64,000 bases of DNA from Letharia columbiana (taxonomy: Eukaryota > Ascomycota > Lecanoromycetes > Lecanorales > Parmeliaceae), in NCBI RefSeq assembly GCF_014066305.1, contig NW_023501068.1, positions 481,501 to 545,500 of the forward strand, in the 5' to 3' direction. This document shows positions 39,595-50,513 of the stretch, piece after piece (the first letter of the stretch is position 1; each line of letters opens with the position of its first letter). The notes beneath the pieces are model-generated. The model was not told where the DNA came from and did no database searches. It was given only the letters and a program-made list of their open reading frames with translations. Both the position numbers and the translations under genes were made by a program.

Positions 39595-40656
39595 TCGAAA
39601 CCACTCATCTCGGCTGCGGTACTCACGCGCTGGCCTAAGATATTTTGGCGATACGGTAGGCGTCATGCCTGAGACGTTTGCTTCAAGAGGAGAGAAAATA
39701 GAATTAGGTTTGCGAGGGCTTCGATCTCCAATTTGTGTCCAGAGCAGCGACCAAGATCGCCATCACACCAAAGGCAGCACAATAAAACAGGAATGGAGCG
39801 GGCTTGAGCTATTGCGTCCCCCACAGGTAGCGAGAACATTGGCTCACCACGTTGTGGCTTCCCACTGGAGGTTCGAGGAGCAGTACCATACAGTATGCAC
39901 TCCGTAGAGAAGGGGCACTAGGGGAAGGTTGGAAGCTCGCGTACGGATATTGCATACGGAAATTTGATTGCGCAGCACATAACTCGAAGTCATCGATTTG
40001 ATTGTCTACTTTTTACTTGGAAGTGTTCTGTACTCGCACACTTCGCTGCAGAAAACGGTGACCGTCGTCGTATTGAGAACAGCCGGTCAATGCTTTCCAC
40101 GCCACATGACCGCCTTGCAAATATTCGCTTTCGAGGGCCCTTAGCCGAGCAAAAGTCCGCAGGCTGGAGAGTATTGGCTTTTCATGGCCACTAGCGAAGA
40201 TGGCCAAGCGAGTCGATTTTCGTCTCCACCAAGTAGTAGTGTTATAGCAGGTTAGCGGTACCTTTGCTATGCGAGCACTGATGCCAATCTTCTGTATCGA
40301 AAAACGTGAACAAACCGAAATTTGCCGTCTTAAAGTCTGGCCTTTATCCGTTCAAATCTCACCTCACCTCAGTTCCCAAATACTTGGTCAGTCAACACGA
40401 TCAATGGCCAACCCTCTCACACCTTCCAAATCCTCGCTCACAGCCCTCTATCTCACAGCACTACAAAGCTCCGACGATCAGTCTCATCTGTCTGAAAGTT
40501 TCCAGTACTGAGAAGCACCCACGGATTGCAGCGCAACCCGCAAGACTTTCTTTCGTTGTCACTACACGACCGACTCTGCATTTGGCGGCCCGATCAGGAT
40601 GAGTCCACCCAGGAACTTTTTCACTGAGGTAGCAGATCAAGGTCAGCTCAAGTACC
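39595..40656. other. Intergenic, start of the accessory region
   Basis: No protein family is recognisable here. From this point gene density falls sharply and relics dominate. Confidence 0.45.
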
Positions 40657-42142
40657 TTGGCTCAAAATGAAATTGTCAATCAGAGTGTCGAAATGCTGCA
40701 GGGTCACAGCAGGACCCAGCCGACCGCGACTTGGGCTATCTCATCAACGACAGGCCACCGTGGATGTGCGAAGCCGATCAACACGTCTCGTGGTTCGAGG
40801 GCGTCGAGCGGACGACTGTGCTGTTGCTCAAGTGTGTCGACATTGAAATCGATCCAGGACGTACTTCGCAAGGCCATGCATTTCACAAAAACGTTCTTGA
40901 GGTATTAAAATAGAAGAGAAACTTTTATCACGACGCGTTGGGAAACGGACCAGTACACGCCACTCTATCGCAGGCCAAGCAATTCCGCAATATGTGGCGG
41001 AAGAACGGTATTACACAATAGTCGCCGCGCTTGTCAGCCATACTTGGATTCGCTCTCAAGCAAGGAAAGGTCAGTCGACGCTGGTTTATTGGAAGCCTTT
41101 CGCATTCTCGGCACAAGATACGAACCGACTGGGACCGTGATGATGCAGAAAATACCAGCCAATGAAGAGCAAGTGAGTAATGGAAAGGGGTTTTCTAGAA
41201 CGAGAAAAGAGAGCCTTGAACGAGAGTCTTGCATTGAGAAAGGAAACAGTCGACAAGGGGTTGGCAGACTAAGAGAAGACATCGTAAGGGATCATAACCA
41301 GGATCGAGTTACGCTGGAACGAGAACGCGAAACTTACAACAAGCACGTGAGGAGAGGAGCATGACGGCGGATCCGGAGAAACGGTCGGCAGATATGGAGG
41401 AGGAAAAGTCAACTCTCCAGAGAGCTCTGCGAACTCATCGAGCGCTTGAGAGAGACGTAGAAGAGATGAAGCTCGCTAGGTAAGATGGCGTTGAATATAG
41501 AGAGAGATGCGAACGCGAAGAACGTCGAGTCCCAATCCCGCATCGAGCACAATCAGATGGTGCAGTTGCAGTGCAAAGTTGCAACACCAAGACGCGGAGC
41601 TCGAGCACCTACAGGAAGGCAAAGAAGCTACCGGATAGCACAGTCCTGACGTATCGCACGGTGACCTATACGCCATCCTCTCCCATCATCGGCGCTCGCA
41701 AGAACCGCAGGAGCTTGCATTACTCGTTAGAAGAGTGGGCAGAGGATGATGGCGAAGATCTTGCCGGGATGCTCAAGAGGTTACCGACAAACCATGCACG
41801 AGCGGTCACTGAGGCGAGAATCGCAAAAGACCGCCAGAGCGTTCTTCAGCAAGCGAACAAAAACCATAGCCAGCGGCTCGCCAATGCGGAGACGCAGAAC
41901 TCAATTGACCGAGTAGTCGTCGGGTCTGCGCTCTTGAAAGTGGAAGCTTGCGTCGATTCCGGAATCGGGATGTTGAGGCTTTTCTTCTTGAAGCAAGAGC
42001 TTCGTCGTGGTTCAGGAAGCCAGAGGGAGTCGTCCGCTTCGAAGGAGCGTGGGTCTTCAGCTATGCTGGTACAAGCTCGCTGGTCTGCCGCTTCCATGTG
42101 ACGCTATGGCCATGGAGTGTATGTGAGTTGGGACGGGAATAA
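40657..42142 (+). pseudogene. Possible relic of a coiled-coil protein gene
   Basis: Highly charged coiled-coil-like segments occur in order but in different frames: EEEKSTLQRALRTHRALERD (about 41395-41455), then ERDANAKNVESQSRIEHNQM, then KLQHQDAELEHLQEGKEAT (about 41575-41635, ending in a stop), and later AKDRQSVLQQANKNHSQRLA (near 41825). Upstream charged pieces (RLREDIVRDHNQDRVTLERE) lie at about 41265-41325. No start, splice set or domain unites them. The boundaries are guesses and a real multi-exon gene has not been excluded. Confidence 0.3.
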
Positions 42143-42321
42143 ACGTGGAATATGCTAGCGGAACAGTCTGAGACATGCCATTGTACACGGTATCGTTCGT
42201 TCTACATATACTTCCCGTTCTAATGAAGACCGCGCTTCAAGACAAAGCCTCCCGGCCCTCCCGCCGCACGTTGTGACAACCTTGACCCCTTTGCCTCTAC
42301 AACATATGACAAGCCAGGATC

Positions 42322-43700
42322 CTAACCGCGGCGAACCCTCCAGATCTTTCGCTCGCACTGCCAACATCCCAGTGTTCCGGGGGGGGCGGAATCGCACACG
42401 GGGCTAAAAGTCTCGTACGAAATACCAGCGCTGGGCCCACAGTCTCCAGTGCAGAGACCATGGCATGTGCAGCTGTCGATATGCAGGCGCGGGTGTTGAT
42501 CCTCGGGACTACCGAATTGATATAGCGTTTCGATTGGTTTGGGGGACCGTGTTGTTGTGGTGGTGGTGGTGGTGATGGTCAGTGTCGAGGCCGATGAGAG
42601 TGGCTCAGGGCTACAGACGTCTTCCATCATCGCCGCCATCCTGTCGCTTAGCCACCACGAGGCCGCGTCTGACGTTTTGCGTCCCTGCATCGATGTTGTC
42701 ATATGCCACCACAGGGCCCCCTTGAACCGTCGGGTCGGAGGAAGCGAGTATGTCGATATCCGAAAAATTGTTTTTTATAGATCTCGCATTGTATTTGGCA
42801 TCGGTCATACGTTGGCAGGCCAGTACACCAGTCACCCCTGGCGCACCTGTCGCCATGATCAGATGAGTTCCGTTCTCTGCTTTTTCTGAGAGGATACTCA
42901 TTGAAAGATGTCTCGGAGATTGTTAATGGGCCGCATGATGATCCCTGGTGCGTTCCATTGACGTTAGTGCTATTGCCAACTGCATCGTTTCTAAACCAAT
43001 TCGCGGTGCTCTGATAACGCCAAGCGTTGCCCGCCGAATGCACGGCTCCTGTGACGACCACCCTGTTGTTCGTTCGCCCCAGTATTTGAGGATAAGTGGT
43101 GAGGTGTGTGCCATTGTTCCCGGCCGCCGTCATCACCAGAGCATCAAGTTGCGTGACTCCATTGACGGCTTCTGTCAAACTTTTGATCATCTTGTCCGTC
43201 ACGGCCTACGTAGCGCCTTCGAATCCCCGAGACATGTTGATATAAGCCGTGCCTTGAAGTTTGTTGTCCTTGATATCCTTGCGGGTTTTTCCGTAGCGCA
43301 TCTACTGATGCAGGCCACCTTCTTGGATCAACTGAAAAGTACGCGCTGTGTGGGGTAGTCCTGACCATACAATGTTGACCACCTTTGCAAGATCCGATGC
43401 TCTTTGACGCTATCTCGGTTGCAAATTCTACCGCATGCTCGTCGGAGGAGGTGTTTCCCTCAGGTTTCACATCTATACTGCCGTACGGGTCTGTGCTGGG
43501 AAATTCCTGGCTTTGTGTCAGCAACATGGATGAGCTAAGCTAAGGTTCGGAACCAACAGATCGTAGTATCGACTTCAATGAAGTCGAAGTTGAAAAGAGC
43601 GAATAAATTAGATAAACGGCCGTTCCAGTCCCTTGTCCGACGTTGTATGCATAGTCATCCAAGTTCGAAACGGGCTCCTGGGGTTCCAGCCCGTTGACCA
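42322..43700 (-). pseudogene. Decayed subtilisin-like (S8) serine protease
   Basis: Subtilase segments follow one another in changing frames. DDYAYNVGQGTGTAVYLIYS, near 43650, matches the Asp motif but has Tyr where the catalytic Asp belongs. DEHAVEFATEIASKSIGSCK, near 43430, is the His region. MVRTTPHSAYFSVD follows, then VMTAAGNNGTHLTTYPQILG near 43090 with the oxyanion Asn region, and MATGAPGVTGVLAC near 42850. The residues before that last piece read NGTHLI, not GTS, so the nucleophile Ser is not where expected. A short Cys-rich tail (CTCHGLCTGDC) follows near 42450. Multiple frame changes and altered catalytic positions indicate a dead gene. Confidence 0.6.
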
Positions 43701-45870
43701 TTGGCATGATCAATTTGTTGCAAAAAGATCGCTAAGCTTGGATCTTCATTTAACTGCAGAACAACACCCGTGGTGTAGAGGCGGTATTGCTCTTGCTTCT
43801 ACGGAAGCTCCCCCCCCCCCCACTTTGCCTGGCGTCCTTCATCAGCCTCGTCTAGCGAAGAGGCTCCACGCGCAGCCAAAGAGCTTTCCGTGTCATTTCC
43901 TCCCAAGTTTTGGAAGTAGAGCTTTGTGAATTCGGTGGGAGTTTGGGGGCTACAGGTTGCTTAAATTCACCCCGTGATTTCTCAAGTTCTGTACGTGCTC
44001 ATTGTTTAAGTCTGCCAACCAAAACAAAATACCCACGTCCTTATCGACTGACACGTAGATAATAGATGGGTCAGCGAATTCATACAGAGAGCCATCGAAA
44101 GCGTCCTTGATTGCCGGGTATTTGGCACTATTCCGACAAAACGCAAAACTAGTAGGTATCGAGAACTCGCAGACGATGTGAAGAAACTGGAAGCGGTGGT
44201 GGCGGGCTGAGTCTTTGTAGTCGGTGTCTCTGAAGGTTCCGGGATTTCGCCCATCGACATCCACAGTCAGCTGATTCACTTGAATTTCGTCCTCGACGCC
44301 CTCTACATTCTTAGCACTCGTCCCCGGCCGCGGGTTGGCACACAGAAAGGAGAAAAGGCATCGAGAAAGCGATATATCCGGCGGCTCTGGAAGACGAGTG
44401 ATGGTGATGGTGGTCCCTTTACGAATCTTGGGGTTAACTCCGGCAGGCGTGCAAGACAGACCAAGGCCCCAGCCTAACTGCCCCACCACCACGTGCGATA
44501 AGCTCGCCTTCTTGGTTGCAATTGATGGCGCCGACATTCGTTGGTAAAGATGTGGGGGCTGCTACGCTCTTGGTGCCGTTTTGAAGATTTTTCGAATGGA
44601 CAAGAACACAAATTGAGTCATCGTCAGTGTACCATTGATGACAGCTTCAGCCGAGACAACGATAGATAATCCCAGCAAATTAGATGCCGTTGGGGTGGAA
44701 GACGCGTTAGTTGTTGTGTGAGTAATGAGCGTAATATTTTTAGGCGTAGATGGAGTTGCCGAAGCTGTGGTACGCTTGCTCCGCAGCTTTACCCAAACTT
44801 ACAGTGGATGACATTCCAAAATTAGACGAGTTCGGAGCACCAAAGTGTGTAGTGACGGTGACGCTTTGGGACGTGAATGGAGTGGTCGAAGTTGTGGTAC
44901 GCTTGGTCGCGGTTTTGCCTAAGATTATGGTAGATGATCCTCGGGAACCAGACGAGCTCGGAGAAGGAGTCTGTGGTTTCACATCACTATTGGGCTAACG
45001 CTTCGCAATTTTGAATGGCCTTGTTGAGGCCGAAGACGAGATTTGGACATCGTGGCCGCAGGACTCATTAGCGACAATTCCATTTCGAGATAAGGAAATT
45101 TGGTTGTCAATGGAGTGATGGTCTCGACGTGGCCGTTCTACCATATCATTACGTTCTCAAATCAATTGGACGGTTCTAGAATTAAATATGTCAAAGCATG
45201 GTGATCTTCATTGCTGAACATGACCAACGCAAAGCCGCAGAGCGCTAGAACTTCTTGGACTTACTTTTGAAGAACTCTCGGAGGATAAGGCGGTGATGTT
45301 GGCGCTGGTACCGGAGTCGACGGTTGGCATGATTCCCATTCCCATACTATCGGATGGCACATTGTAAGTAACAAGGCGTGGCCAATATGAAACTCACTCG
45401 ATCGCTAACCCCAGCCATTAGATACTACCGTCTGTATTGTCTCTTGAACCCAATCATCTATGGTAGAGATCACGGTCAATGTCCCTGGGGTTCGTGGCGT
45501 ATTGAGGTATCTGCGAAGCCACCAGAGTAAAAATGATCACATGGATGATTTTCCCCATAGCATAAGCTGTTGTAATCAACCGCGACGGACCTTCGTAAGT
45601 CGATAGTGAACCACTCGAAGCAATATAGATAACTGGAGCGGTGGTGGGTTGGCTTTGGCAAGAGCAGATTGAGCTCAGTGAAGCGGTCGCTGATGTAGAC
45701 TGCCTCGACCGCATCGGAGACGAGTGTAACGTTGGAAGAACTGGAAAGCAGACAATGAGAAGAGGCGCACAGCATTCTCGCAGAGTAGGAGCCTACGTCG
45801 TGCATCCCTACTAGCGATGTCTGTCCTGCTTATAGCTGAGGCCAACATACCCCACGCCCTCCATCGGCAA
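43701..45870 (-). other. Degenerate Ser/Thr-rich region, perhaps the N-terminal part of the dead subtilase
   Basis: Minus-strand frames contain Ser/Thr-rich stretches (KRTTTSTTPFTSQSVTVTT near 44870; RSRQSTSATASLSSICSC near 45690) that look like a secreted, glycosylated linker, broken by stops and frame changes. Large secreted fungal subtilases can have such an N-terminal half. A 196-codon frame at 43950-44537 has no recognised domain. Confidence 0.3.
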
Positions 45871-46827
45871 TTTTGCACGGTTGAACAAATGACGGGTTGC
45901 TAGGCATCTAGCATCTGCCTCAAAGCCTTGTTCTGCAAACAGGGAATAGATCCCAACACATTTCCGTTCTGATGTCAACCAGTCGATTTTTTCAATTTTA
46001 ATTCAAGTAGAGAAAAGACAGGAAAAGCTTTGATTAGCAGCACAGTCAAGATCACCAATCCTACCAATGCTTTTCAATTTGAACTTCTTCTCCGTCCCAA
46101 ATGCAGAGATGTTACTCTGTACTCCGTAGACGTAGGTAATTCTGGCATCAACTTGCTGGAAAGTCCGCCATGGGCCTGTAGAACGATTGGAACCTCTGAA
46201 TCTACCTACAAAAGTGTAGCTTCGAGACGTCCCATCGATATGAGCGAGGCTTGCTGTCGTACTACTCCTTCGGGCCAATTGTCATGTTCAAATACAACCA
46301 ACCTCGAGATCAGTCGAGGCGCTGCGCCGCTCACGGCTCAAATCCAGATGTTTACTCCCAAAGCACGTACCTATTCTCTGATACTGCCCTTGCACATACT
46401 ACCGGGCTCCTTGCTTTATGTACGTGGCTTTCGCTCTCTCAACGAGCTCTTCGGGTGGTACTTATTGTTAAATTGATGACGACTAGAGTCTTCATTAGAG
46501 GGTGAGATACGAGATAGCCATGACCTGATTGGCTGGGTACATTAATGGATAGATTATGTAATCTAATCTACGTATCGCCCTCGCCGTCAGCCATCCACGT
46601 GATCAAACCTTCCCTCGTTTCCAATCTTCCCTTGAGTGCTCTCTTATTATCTTGATAGCAATGCAAACTCGACAGTATGTGAGCATCTTTCTACCACCGG
46701 AGATCTGTGTCATAGTAAACACCACCAACGCTCAACTTCCTACAACGTACTGTCCTTTGCAAACCAGAAGCACTCCGCATTGGCCCTCTACTACCAAACC
46801 CGCAGTCGTGATGGCGCGCCTTCGTCA
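45871..46827. other. Intergenic, no gene seen
   Basis: AT-richer spacer downstream of the UstYa-like gene. A 148-codon frame (46030-46476, plus) lacks a clean ATG and any family resemblance. Confidence 0.45.
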
Positions 46828-48068
46828 TCATTCCACCATCCCGCCATGCTCATGAAGGAAGCCAGGATGTCCCGGGATCTTCCCAGTGTTCTTGAACTCG
46901 GCCTCTGGGAACGAAGGACCTAAGCGGCGATCGCGACCCTCAGTCAGCTTGAGATACGTTCCACGAGCGAGCTTGGACATACCTAAGGTTGGATGGACAA
47001 GGATCGTTTCGTCGAAAATGTTAAAGGCGTGGTCTTCGGCCCACGCATCAATGCTCTCCCAGTTCTTACATTCGTGTTGGATGTCGAAGTTCGGCTTTGG
47101 TGCTCGATCGTTTGAAACCCAGTCGAAAGTCAGGAGGGAGACATCGGCTTTGCACACTATACACCATCTTCGTTAATTTCTTTCCTGCTGCTGGTTGGAT
47201 ATTTTGTGCGTACTGAGGTTTTGACGAAGATTATCAATGCAATGGTCTGCGTCTGCGTTAGACTTGGAGACCTTCAGAGCCAGCCCGACGGCTTACCAAT
47301 GTGTATGGGATTTGTGGGCTTGTTGATACGGTAGTAGTCGTGATAGAGCATCTGTCGAAGGAATTTCTAATGCTGGTTAGCCAAGGCATCCATCTGCCAT
47401 TATTCGTTACGGCTCACCAGGCAGTGTAGCTGGTGGTAGACATCTGTTAAGCCATATCATCAGCCACAGATCCACATTATGGCCCCTGTGTTGAGAATAC
47501 AAGCTGATGCATGGCTCTCAAACTCACCAGGAATTGCGTAGTATCCTGACCCATCTCCAAGCGGGACCGAGGTACGATTGATCTTCTGAAGGTCGTCCGC
47601 AGAGACGCGCACGTTGGAGTTCACAAATAGTTGGTGCCATGCGTCGTCTAATTCTGGGCTGGGGGGGCCTTTGAATGGATTCTTCGATTTCAACGTAGCG
47701 TGGACCATCTTCTTCTCGGGGATAAGGGCTTCATTGAGCGGTGCTTGTCATAGGTCATGGAGGTCAGCCGAATGCTCACATCGTTTTCTGCGGATACACT
47801 GCCTTGGGTTTTGATGCTCACAAAAGACTAGGTTCATCCCGGGCGTGTTAGGACGAACGCTGTTGTATGATAGAAAGAGAAATCCCAATGTGTACACAAA
47901 TATCAGAATGATGTGAAATGTGGGCATTGCGTAGGGCGAGCGGCAGTAGGTTCTGCGATTTCGCCCTTGAAATTCTTCCTGGTGACATTCATGCTTTAGA
48001 AGCCTCTCTTCATCATTTGTGTACCTCTCTTCAGATGAAGAGCGCCTGTTGCTTTTGAAATTATCCAT
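46828..48068 (-). CDS. UstYa-family (DUF3328) RiPP oxidase
   Basis: Six exons (47822-48068, 47528-47743, 47418-47443, 47297-47366, 47214-47246, 46828-47156) sum to exactly 307 codons (306 aa). A short cytosolic N-terminus precedes one membrane segment (FHIILIFVYTLGFLFLSY, residues 51-68). The luminal domain has the family stretch FKGPPSPELDDAW, NRTSVPLGDGSGYYA, the first metal-type motif HQLHC (158-162), LYHDYY, and the second motif DHCID (187-191), followed by MCKADVSLLTFDW. UstYa proteins catalyse oxidative cyclisation of Tyr-containing RiPP cores (dikaritins such as ustiloxin). Exons of 26 and 33 nt carry the two motifs, which makes automatic annotation likely to fail. The divergent precursor gene 1.9 kb away is the probable substrate source. 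Some UstYa proteins serve other pathways, so the pairing is inferred. Confidence 0.9.
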
Positions 48069-49959
48069 TCGAGCGCTCTTTGGGCTTGCGGTTTGAATGT
48101 TTGCTCTCTGTGTGATGTTGTTAGAGGGCAAAGTCTGACTGGGCGGGTTTTTTGGAGGACTACCACCAAGATGAATGCCCCACTGTCCAATTTGAGCAGC
48201 TCAGACTCAGCTCTCTGGAATCGAGATACTCTCGGCTTTGCTCAAGATGGATTGGGGGGTCGTAATTGCTCGGTCGCTTACACTGTCGATCAATAATTGT
48301 GTTATTACTATGCAGCAGCAGTTCGACTAGCTGCGCAAATCCCCCACCTGGCAAAAGTGGGTCCTTATTTATACTCGAGCAGGCAATGATGTCCAGCATG
48401 CATTAGATCAAGGTCTTTCAGAATCTACTGTTTCGTGCGGGGCTGCCAAGCACCAACAGTGGGGCGGTGTGCAGCCAATGTGGAGGCCTCAAGAAGGTCC
48501 TGAAAAGGACATTCGCTCTCTCTGGCAGGTCGTCGCCTCTGATTGATCCGCGTTTTCCCCGTCAGGTTTCGATATGCACATCTCGGTTTCGTTTGTTGGA
48601 ACACTCATCCCTCTTTCCCCTACGAATCCTTCCGGAGGACGACTAGATGCGGCATGACGCACTGTTAGTCTCTCGAACCTAGCTCTGAAGCAGGTATCAA
48701 AATCAAGAGACCCCTCGAGACGTGGAGACTTCATCAGACCCTGCTTAACACCGTTGAGTATAGCCAATCCAAATTTTAACGTCACGCGGACTCTCTAGCC
48801 AGCATTATCGAAATTTCTATATGCAACTAAGGTACCTCAGATACCTACGTTATACTGTCTGGATCGCACCTTGCCCACAGACTAAGTCGGATATGGCACG
48901 TCCCGTGGATTAGCGGCCGACTTCTGCACTATGACAAGCATCCTTTTCTTTTCATGCACAGTAGAAACGGAGATATTATTCTCGCATGAATCGATCACAT
49001 GTCGACGTTGTCGTCGATTGAAATTACTAGCGTATACTCGTTTCATGCGGGGAAAAGGATTCCTTCGGAGAATTTTTAAGAGCGAGCGCGGGTGTAAGTC
49101 CTTAATTAATCCTCCCGACCGTGCGGCACGGATCTACCCAGCAATTGAACTGCTCACTGAGGGTACCATAATCGAGTTTGATTGGTGGGTACGTCCGTGC
49201 CGGACTGCCGAGAGAAAAGACTAGTTGCCCGCCCGAGTATAAAGATCTGACGTAAGCTGAGCTCGGTCCTTCATGAATCGATCAAGGTACATCTCGGCGT
49301 CGCCCCCAATTGAATTTGTTTACGTAAATTTTCCAAGGAATTCTGTTCGATGTCCGATGGAGATACCGATTTTATATTCAATAACACTTTTCAAGTATTC
49401 AGAAGCAACTTACCCAGCCAATCATCGTTTAGAACTCATTTGTGCGTGTAGTTTTGGTGGGGTATTAAGCGAGACAACACTGGCTCGTACGTGGTATCAC
49501 TAGTAGCCGGACTTCTCCCACATAAGGCTAAGGTAGTGATCGACTGGCTGGTACTCCAAGCAGGGTCCTTGATCAGACCATCGATAGTGCGTGCTTGTTG
49601 CAGATGCAGGCGGAGTCCATGAGCGAGAGAGAAAAAGAGCTACATCGAAGCGTTCTGCTAGTTGGAGAAGCATTACCCTGCTTCTGCGATTCATGGAGTC
49701 CTCAAATCTCTGGTTTGGCGATTCATGAACTCTCTCACCTGCATCTGTGACGCAGTTGGGACCGACGAAGACCGCTGCACCCGTCTGGAACTAGCGGGTT
49801 GTTGAAGTATATATTGCAAGTGGATCGGCCGTCTGCTATACAACAGCAGCAGTCGGTCCAGGAAGCTTGGATATCACCTATCACTTCACTTCACTACCAC
49901 TTCCAAATCCTCAAGTCTGATCCAACAACCATCTTCACATCCATCCCAAGTTCAACAGA
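48069..49959. promoter_or_regulatory. Intergenic region between the UstYa-like oxidase and the RiPP precursor
   Basis: 1.9 kb separates the divergent starts at 48068 and 49960 and should carry both promoters. A 98-codon minus frame at 48489-48785 lacks an ATG at its start and shows no domain; nothing else is called. Confidence 0.45.
49807..49813 (+). promoter_or_regulatory. TATA-like element of the RiPP precursor
   Basis: TATATAT lies about 147 bp upstream of the precursor ATG. It is followed by a C/T- and CA-rich leader (TATCACTTCACTTCACTACC) typical of highly expressed fungal genes. The position fits a core promoter but is not proven. Confidence 0.4.
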
Positions 49960-50513
49960 ATGCTCATCAAAGCTTCCCTCCTGGCCCTCTGGCTCGCCTC
50001 CCTGGCAGCCTCTGTTGTCATTCCAAGTCCATAAGCCTAGCCAACCCTCGTGTGATCGTCACCGACTGACCGACAGTCCAGATTCCACACATGATGTTGC
50101 TGCTTCCCACGAGGCCAAGACCCGAGGTGCCCGACGGTGATCTGTACGAGTACAAGAGCAAGAAAGACAAACGCGAGAACCCCGACGGCGACCTATACGA
50201 GTACAAGGCCAAACGCGAGGAGCCCGACGGTGATCTGTACGAGTACAAGAAAGACAAACGCGAGAACCCCGACGGCGACCTATACGAGTACAAGGCCAAA
50301 CGCGAGGAGCCCGACGGTGACCTGTACGAGTACAAGAAGGCCAAACGCGACGACCCCGACGGTGACCTGTACGAGTACAAGAAGGCCAAACGCGAGGACC
50401 CCGACAGCGACCTGTACGAGTACAAAGCCAAACGCGAGAACCCCGACGGCGACCTCTACGAATACAAGCGTACTTCCAAAATCGACAAACGTGGCGACCT
50501 CTACAACCACTAA
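49960..50513 (+). CDS. Secreted kexin-processed RiPP precursor, dikaritin/UstA type
   Basis: The join of 49960-50026 and 50077-50513 gives 167 aa in exact frame; the 50-bp intron has a CTGAC branch and ends CGACAG. Residues 1-18 are a clear signal peptide (MLIKASLLALWLASLAAS). From residue 39 eight repeats of 14-19 residues follow, each carrying PDGDLYEYK (PDSDLYEYK in repeat 7) and closing with Lys-Arg before the next acidic residue. The protein ends GDLYNH after the last KR. KR sites suit cutting by the Golgi protease Kex2, releasing several near-identical Tyr-Glu-Tyr peptides. UstA-type precursors have this design, and a UstYa-family oxidase lies close by. The peptide core is not one I recognise. 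An alternative acceptor five bases downstream reads a plausible hydrophilic segment but hits a stop before the repeats. Confidence 0.88.
50124..50492 (+). repeat. Eight tandem core-peptide repeats of the RiPP precursor
   Basis: Units are 50124-50174, 50175-50216, 50217-50261, 50262-50303, 50304-50348, 50349-50393, 50394-50435 and 50436-50492. Units 2+3 and 4+5 form a nearly perfect 87-bp higher-order duplication (one GAT/GAC difference in the cores). Variation is confined to the two residues before Pro, one Gly/Ser, and the linker before Lys-Arg. Confidence 0.95.

Noticed and set aside
48489..48785. 98-codon minus-strand frame between the UstYa gene and the precursor
   Set aside because: Starts at GTG, has no signal peptide, repeats or domain, and no splice partner was found.
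50124..50492. Tandem repeats considered as a CRISPR-like array or plain minisatellite
   Set aside because: Units are in-frame, coding, bounded by KR sites and without unique spacers; this is a eukaryotic secreted precursor.
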